From Pirellulales bacterium (GTDB taxonomy: Bacteria > Planctomycetota > Planctomycetia > Pirellulales > JAICIG01), in assembly GCA_025924495.1 (NCBI GenBank), contig JAICIG010000128.1, positions 1 through 18,181 of the forward strand: a stretch of 18,181 nt of DNA. The letters run 5' to 3'. Below the pieces are notes generated by a model. That model was not told the DNA's origin and ran no database searches. It saw only the letters and a list, made by a program, of their open reading frames with translations. The position numbers and the translations under genes were made by a program. Positions 13,871 through 18,181 of this stretch are shown here, in pieces; the first letter of the stretch is position 1, and each line of letters begins with the position of its first letter.

Positions 13871-15193
13871 ATGCCTCGACAAAATAACCGTCGCCAGTTT
13901 TTGCAAACGACTGCCGCGACCGGCGTCGGCTTCTGGGTGGCCGGCGGTCTGCAAGCGGCGGAAAGCAAGTCGCCCAACGAACGCATTCGCATCGCCTGCG
14001 TCGGCGTCGGCGGCAAGGGTTCGAGCGACTCGAGCGATGCCGGCAATCACGGCGACATCGTCGCGATCTGCGATATCGACGACAAGACGCTGGACGCCGC
14101 CTCGAAGAAATTTACCAACGCCAAGAAATACAACGATTTCCGCAAGATGTTCGACGAGATGGCGGGCAGCATCGACGCCGTCACGGTCAGCACGCCCGAC
14201 CACAATCACGCCGCGATTGCCGCGATGGCCATGCGGCTCGGCAAGCACTGTTTCTGCCAGAAGCCATTGACCCACTCCATCTACGAGGCGCGCGTGCTCG
14301 GCGAGATTGCTCGCGAGAAGAAGGTCGCCACGCAAATGGGAAACCAGGGCACGGCCAATGACTCGCTCCGCAAGGCAGCCGCCGTCATCAAATCGGGCGC
14401 CTTGGGCAAAATCAGCGACGTCCATATCTGGACGAATCGGCCCATCTGGGACCAGGGCGAAAAACGCCCGCCCGAAGCCCCCGTTCCGCCGCACGTCCAC
14501 TGGGAAGAATGGATCGGCCCGGCGCCCTATCGCCCGTACGCCGTCGGCTATCATCCGTTCGCTTGGCGCGGCTACTGGGATTTCGGCACAGGCGCCTTGG
14601 GCGACATGGCTTGCCATACGGTCAACATGCCGTTCATGGGCCTCAAGTTGCGCGATCCGACTTCGGTGCAGGCCCAGACTTCGGGCCATAATAAAGACAG
14701 CTATCCAAAGTGGTCGATCATCAATTTCGAGTTCCCGGCTAACGACCAGCGGCCGGCGGTCAAGATGACCTGGTATGACGGCGGCAAGAAGCCGGGCAAA
14801 GAACTACTGGATGGCAAACAGCCTGCGGCCAGCGGAGCGCTGATTATCGGCGATAAGGGCAAGCTCTATGCTCCCGGCGATTATGCCGAGAATCCGTTGG
14901 AGTTATTCGGCGGAATCAGCGAACCGAAGGTCGAGTTCGTCAAGTCGCCGGGCCATTTTGAAGAATGGATCCGCGCCATCAAGGGCGGCGAGCAGGCCAT
15001 GTCAAACTTCCCCGACTACGCGGGCCCGCTCACCGAGACGATCTTGTTAGGCAATCTGGCGGTGTGGGCCGCCCCGAGCGCGAACGAAATGGGCAAGAAG
15101 ATCGAGTGGGACGCCAAAAACATCAAAGCGACCAACGCTCCCGAGGTCGAAGACGTGATTCGGCCCAAGTATCGCGAAGGGTACAAGTTGTAA
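13871..15193 (+). CDS. Tat-exported Gfo/Idh/MocA family oxidoreductase
   Basis: This 440-residue NAD(P)-dependent oxidoreductase carries a Tat signal, NRRQFLQTTA at 6-15, followed by a hydrophobic stretch and QAA near the probable cleavage site at 28-30. The cofactor must then bind before export or outside. The Rossmann fold begins IACVGVGGKG with GVGGKG at 45-50, and the usual EKP motif appears as CQKPLTH with K131. The second domain has GTGALGDMACHTVNMPFMGL at 219-238, typical of the planctomycete subgroup. It probably acts on a sugar or inositol derivative; the substrate is unknown. AAGGAG at 13857-13862, eight bases before ATG 13871, decides the start; the frame is open upstream to 13808 but without family sequence. 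It is a single gene closed by a terminator at 15237. Confidence 0.93.
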   Translation: MPRQNNRRQFLQTTAATGVGFWVAGGLQAAESKSPNERIRIACVGVGGKGSSDSSDAGNHGDIVAICDIDDKTLDAASKKFTNAKKYNDFRKMFDEMAGSIDAVTVSTPDHNHAAIAAMAMRLGKHCFCQKPLTHSIYEARVLGEIAREKKVATQMGNQGTANDSLRKAAAVIKSGALGKISDVHIWTNRPIWDQGEKRPPEAPVPPHVHWEEWIGPAPYRPYAVGYHPFAWRGYWDFGTGALGDMACHTVNMPFMGLKLRDPTSVQAQTSGHNKDSYPKWSIINFEFPANDQRPAVKMTWYDGGKKPGKELLDGKQPAASGALIIGDKGKLYAPGDYAENPLELFGGISEPKVEFVKSPGHFEEWIRAIKGGEQAMSNFPDYAGPLTETILLGNLAVWAAPSANEMGKKIEWDAKNIKATNAPEVEDVIRPKYREGYKL

Positions 15194-15236
15194 TTTGTCG
15201 GCGCTCCGCTCAAAAGAGTAGCCGCTCAATCCCCTA

Positions 15237-15278
15237 CCGCGGGCCATCGGACCAACCGCCGATGGCCCGCGGTTTTTT
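15237..15278 (+). terminator. strong intrinsic terminator after the oxidoreductase gene
   Basis: CCGCGGGCCATCGG at 15237-15250 pairs perfectly with CCGATGGCCCGCGG at 15259-15272 around an 8-base loop, followed directly by six T at 15273-15278. It lies 43 bases after the stop codon at 15193. It is the clearest terminator in the window. Confidence 0.95.
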
Positions 15279-15482
15279 CTCGCGCGCAGTGCGTTGCCCT
15301 GGGAAAGGATCAGACGGCAATTGCCGCGCAAGACGCTCCGGCGTGCTGTCCAGCAAGGCAGAAGTTCGGGCGGGTCCCGCACTCAGCAACGCCTGCCCAG
15401 CGGACGATCGGATCATCTTGCGTCGTGAGAGCTTACCGGCGACGCGGGACAGGCATATAGCCAGTCGACGGGGGGCGCCGAT

Positions 15483-15510
15483 TTGACTCGTTACTTGTCA
15501 CGCCTATAAT
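15483..15510 (+). promoter_or_regulatory. near-consensus housekeeping promoter of the NfeD operon
   Basis: TTGACT at 15483-15488 (five of six to the -35 consensus) and TATAAT at 15505-15510 (perfect -10) are separated by 16 bases. Transcription would start near 15517, about 60 bases before the ATG at 15579. It lies downstream of the terminator at 15237, so the NfeD genes form a separate unit. Confidence 0.75.
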
Positions 15511-15578
15511 CTAACCGGTCAAAAGGCCAACTCGGCTAAATACTTGCGCAATTTTCACGCAAGGAAAGTCGCCTCCCC

Positions 15579-17873
15579 ATGTTATCGCGACCCAATCCAA
15601 TCACGGACGAATGGAAAAACCGGTTGCTCGGCGCGACTCGCTTGCAACTCGCTTTTCTGACGCTCGCCTGCGGAGCGCTTGGCCCACTTTTCCTTGCCTG
15701 GCCTGTGCCGGCCATTTACGCGCAAGACGACGCTGCCAGAGGCGAGGCCGATCAACCAGATGCTGACGCTGCCGTCAAAGAGGCCAAGCCCCGCGCGGGC
15801 GGCGCTGCCAAGGCGGACCAAGCCAAAGAGCAGCGCGTCGGGCGGCTGATTCGCATCACCGCACCGATTACCGACAAGCTCGACAATCGAGTCAAACGCA
15901 TCGCCAGTACGGCTATCAAGAATGCCAAAGAAAAGGGCGAATGGCCCGTGCTGATCTTCGAAATTCAGCCAGGCAATAGCCAGTTCGGTCAGGCTTTCGA
16001 CTTGGCGCATTATTTGTCGGGCCCTCATCTGAACGGCGCTACGACGGTAGCTTACGTGCCGGAAACGATTACCGGGCACGCCGTACTGGTCGCCATGGCC
16101 TGCGATGAAATCATCATGGGCGAGAATGCCGAGATCGGCAACGCGGGGGCGTTTGAAGCCGCCATCAAGCCTTCGATGCGCGACGCCTACGCCGAGATTG
16201 CCAACAGCCGTAAGACAATTCCTGCTGACGTTGCCTTGAAGATGCTCGATCCAGCCATTGAACTGCTGCTGGTCGAAACCGACGTCAGCCGCGAATTCGT
16301 GCGCGGCGACCGACTGGAAGAACTGAAACAGAAGAAATCGTTCAGCAAGCCCAAGGTGGTAATCCCTGCGGGGAAACCGGGCCTGTTTTCCGCAGCGAAG
16401 GCGCGAGAGTATGGATTTGCGACCTTCGTGGCGCAGGATCGGCAAGCGGTGGCCAAGGCCTTGAGCCTGCCCGCCAAGGCGGTTGATGACGATTTTTCGC
16501 TCGAAGGCCAACTGCGGCCGGTGCGGATTGCCATCAAAGGCCCCATCTCCAAAGCGCTCGCCGAACAGGTGCAAAACTTGACGAACAGCCAGATGCGCAG
16601 CAATGAAGTGAACTTGATTTGCCTCTGGATCGACAGTCCCGGCGGCTCGCCCGACGACAGCATTAACCTGGCCAATTTTCTGGAGGGGCTCGATTCCTCC
16701 GAGCGCCGCACGGTGGCGTATATTCCGAACGAGGCCCGCGGCGATGCCGCCTTCATTGCTTTGGCATGTGATCATATTGTCATGCATCCCGGCGCCATTC
16801 TGGGCGGCTGGGGCGCTTACCAGATCGACGAGGCGGAGATTCCGACTACGGCCAGATCGGTTTCTGCCATCGCGGCCGAGAAGCACCATTCGCCGGCATT
16901 AGCCGCTGCAATGGTCGATCCTGGATTGGCCGTTTATAAGTACACGCGTCAGTCCGACGGCCTAGTCGAATTCCTGACCGAGGAAGAAGCCAAGAAACTC
17001 GCCGAACCCGATGAGTGGCAACGCGGCGAAGCCATAACTCGTCGCGACGATCCACTACAATTGACGGGCGAGCAGGCCGAACAGGTCGGACTTTTGCACG
17101 GACTGGTGGACGATTTCAACGGCTTCAAGGCGTTATACGGCCTGGAAAATGATCCGACCTTGATCGAGCCGGGTTGGGCGGATTTTCTGATCGACGCGCT
17201 GAACTCGCCGGGCGTCTCCTGGTTCTTGTTGCTGCTAGGAGGCGCAGCTTTGTATGCAGAACTGCAGTCGCCCGGCATCGGCTTAGGCGGCCTGATCGCC
17301 GGATTATGCTTCATGCTCTATTTCTGGAGCGCTTACCTCGGCGGCACCGCTGGCTGGCTGGAAGTGCTGATGTTCGCCGCCGGGCTGGGCTGCCTGGCCC
17401 TGGAAATCTTTGTCTTGCCCGGCTTCGGCTTGTTCGGCCTGGCGGGCGGCCTGCTGGTAATCGGTTCGCTAATTCTCGCTAGCCAGACATTTATCATCCC
17501 TCGCAACGCATACCAGCTCGCGCATTTACGCAACAGCATGCTCGTGCTCGCCGGCGCGGGACTGGGGACGGTTGTGGCGGCGGCGCTCCTCAGGCACTTC
17601 CTGCCGCACGCGCCGATGTTTAACCGCATGCTATTAGCGCCGCCATCGCATGAAGAATTGTCGGTGATCGCCGAGCGCGAGGCCCTCGCTCGTTTCGATC
17701 ACCTGGTAGGTCGCCACGGCGTCGCTTTTACGCCGCTCGTACCCAGCGGCAAAGCACGAATCAACGACGAATTGATCGACGTTCTTACGGAGGGCGAATT
17801 TGTCGATCGGGGTCAGGCGGTCGAAGTGATTGAAGCGCGCGGACACCGCGTCGTCGTTCGAGCGATCGGTTGA
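15579..17873 (+). CDS. NfeD-type membrane protein with two ClpP-like domains
   Basis: This 764-residue protein belongs to the long NfeD (NfeD1b) family, whose archaeal model PH1510 is a Ser97-Lys138 protease that cleaves stomatin. It has an N-terminal signal (core about 21-47, cut near IYA-QDD) and an A/K-rich linker. ClpP-like domain 1 spans about 87-300 and domain 2 about 315-540, the latter with the WIDSPGGSP loop at 350-358. Four or five membrane segments follow between about 556 and 681, then a C-terminal NfeD OB-fold (about 708-764, LVGRHGVAFTPLVPSGKA). Where family proteases have the serine nucleophile before YIALACD, domain 1 reads TGHAVLVAMACD (165-176) and domain 2 RGDAAFIALACD (387-398), so neither shows a serine. 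AAGGAA at 15561-15566 precedes the ATG. A second NfeD gene follows after 9 bases. Confidence 0.9.
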   Translation: MLSRPNPITDEWKNRLLGATRLQLAFLTLACGALGPLFLAWPVPAIYAQDDAARGEADQPDADAAVKEAKPRAGGAAKADQAKEQRVGRLIRITAPITDKLDNRVKRIASTAIKNAKEKGEWPVLIFEIQPGNSQFGQAFDLAHYLSGPHLNGATTVAYVPETITGHAVLVAMACDEIIMGENAEIGNAGAFEAAIKPSMRDAYAEIANSRKTIPADVALKMLDPAIELLLVETDVSREFVRGDRLEELKQKKSFSKPKVVIPAGKPGLFSAAKAREYGFATFVAQDRQAVAKALSLPAKAVDDDFSLEGQLRPVRIAIKGPISKALAEQVQNLTNSQMRSNEVNLICLWIDSPGGSPDDSINLANFLEGLDSSERRTVAYIPNEARGDAAFIALACDHIVMHPGAILGGWGAYQIDEAEIPTTARSVSAIAAEKHHSPALAAAMVDPGLAVYKYTRQSDGLVEFLTEEEAKKLAEPDEWQRGEAITRRDDPLQLTGEQAEQVGLLHGLVDDFNGFKALYGLENDPTLIEPGWADFLIDALNSPGVSWFLLLLGGAALYAELQSPGIGLGGLIAGLCFMLYFWSAYLGGTAGWLEVLMFAAGLGCLALEIFVLPGFGLFGLAGGLLVIGSLILASQTFIIPRNAYQLAHLRNSMLVLAGAGLGTVVAAALLRHFLPHAPMFNRMLLAPPSHEELSVIAEREALARFDHLVGRHGVAFTPLVPSGKARINDELIDVLTEGEFVDRGQAVEVIEARGHRVVVRAIG

Positions 17874-17882
17874 GGCCTCGCC

Positions 17883-18181
17883 ATGTTTGATCCATTGGCT
17901 TGGGCGGCGCTCTTGATGTTCATCGGGCTGGGCCTGATCATCGTCGAAGTTTTCGTTCCTTCAGGCGGCCTGATCGGCTTCTTGTCCATCGTCGCCGTGG
18001 TCTCAGCCATTTCCTTGGCCTTTTACCGCGGCCCTTGGGAAGGACTGAGCTTTCTCGGCGCGGCGGTCGTGGCCGTGCCTATCGTGCTCGCGGCCGCGTT
18101 GCGCTGGTGGCCGCAAACGCCCATGGGGCGCCGGGTCATGCTCGATTCGCCCAGCAGCGAGGAAGTATTGCCTCAAAGCGA
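17883..18181 (+). CDS. short NfeD family membrane protein, cut by the right edge
   Basis: From ATG 17883 the frame stays open to the window end, giving 99 residues with no stop. It starts MFDPLAWAALLMFIGLGLIIVEVFVPSGG, which matches the NfeD membrane domain, with hydrophobic segments at about 7-23, 28-46 and 54-72. The segment VMLDSPSSEEV near residue 85-95 resembles MLLAPPSHEEL just before the C-terminal OB-fold in the upstream protein, so an OB-fold should follow beyond the edge. GAGG at 17872-17875 overlaps the upstream stop codon and lies seven bases before the ATG, pointing to translational coupling. There is no room for a ClpP domain, so it is the short, non-protease form. Confidence 0.85.
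   Translation, partial: MFDPLAWAALLMFIGLGLIIVEVFVPSGGLIGFLSIVAVVSAISLAFYRGPWEGLSFLGAAVVAVPIVLAAALRWWPQTPMGRRVMLDSPSSEEVLPQS

Larger units (their letters stand above)
15194..15578. other. 385-base intergenic region with terminator and promoter
   Basis: No gene is seen. The region contains the oxidoreductase terminator (15237-15278) and the NfeD promoter (15483-15510). About 200 bases between them, with several GC-rich short repeats, show nothing I recognise. Confidence 0.5.

Noticed and set aside
15582..16889. 435-residue open frame on the minus strand opposite the long NfeD gene
   Set aside because: Same reasoning: it mirrors the codon bias of a well-supported gene, and no motif or ribosome binding site was seen.

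Overview
The window looks like chromosomal DNA of a planctomycete, most likely of the Pirellulales type. I infer this from gene content: a secreted sulfatase with its own formylglycine-generating enzyme, a leucine-rich repeat protein built from 24-residue GL-type repeats, a Tat-exported Gfo/Idh/MocA oxidoreductase, and a long membrane NfeD with two ClpP-like domains. Genes are loosely packed, with several gaps over 300 bases. There is no rRNA, tRNA or ribosomal-protein gene to fix the taxonomy. I saw no tRNA, rRNA, CRISPR array, insertion sequence or phage gene.

Left part (1-5700): a MoaB/MogA molybdopterin-biosynthesis protein, a membrane-anchored DNase I-like nuclease, an isoprenylcysteine-methyltransferase-type membrane protein (minus strand), a small CsbD stress protein, and a divergent pair made of a stand-alone DEDDy 3'-5' exonuclease (minus) and a peptidase T (plus). 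These read as unrelated housekeeping or accessory genes, mostly transcribed singly.

Middle (5700-9530): an unrecognised 304-residue protein between two large non-coding stretches, then a divergent pair of an epoxide-hydrolase-like alpha/beta hydrolase (minus) and a secreted alkaline-phosphatase-superfamily enzyme (plus).

Sulfatase region (9600-13540): a predicted lipoprotein formylglycine-generating enzyme carrying the catalytic cysteine pair runs convergently towards a Sec-exported sulfatase with the CTPSR maturation motif. Only 46 bases separate them. Upstream of the sulfatase on the same strand, with a 35-base gap, is a secreted protein of 13 leucine-rich repeats. The FGE is well placed to activate the sulfatase by converting its CTPSR cysteine to formylglycine outside the cytoplasm. 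The role of the repeat protein is unknown.

Right part (13800-18181): a Tat-exported Gfo/Idh/MocA oxidoreductase ends in a strong intrinsic terminator. A near-consensus TTGACT-16-TATAAT promoter then drives a 764-residue NfeD/ClpP-like membrane protein and, 9 bases after it, a short second NfeD protein cut by the window edge. In related operons the next gene is often a flotillin-like FloA.

I found no clear new multi-gene system. The strongest leads are the extracytoplasmic FGE/sulfatase/repeat-protein cluster, the NfeD protein whose two protease-like domains both seem to lack the catalytic serine, and the orphan protein at 6008-6922 with its palindrome-bearing upstream region.
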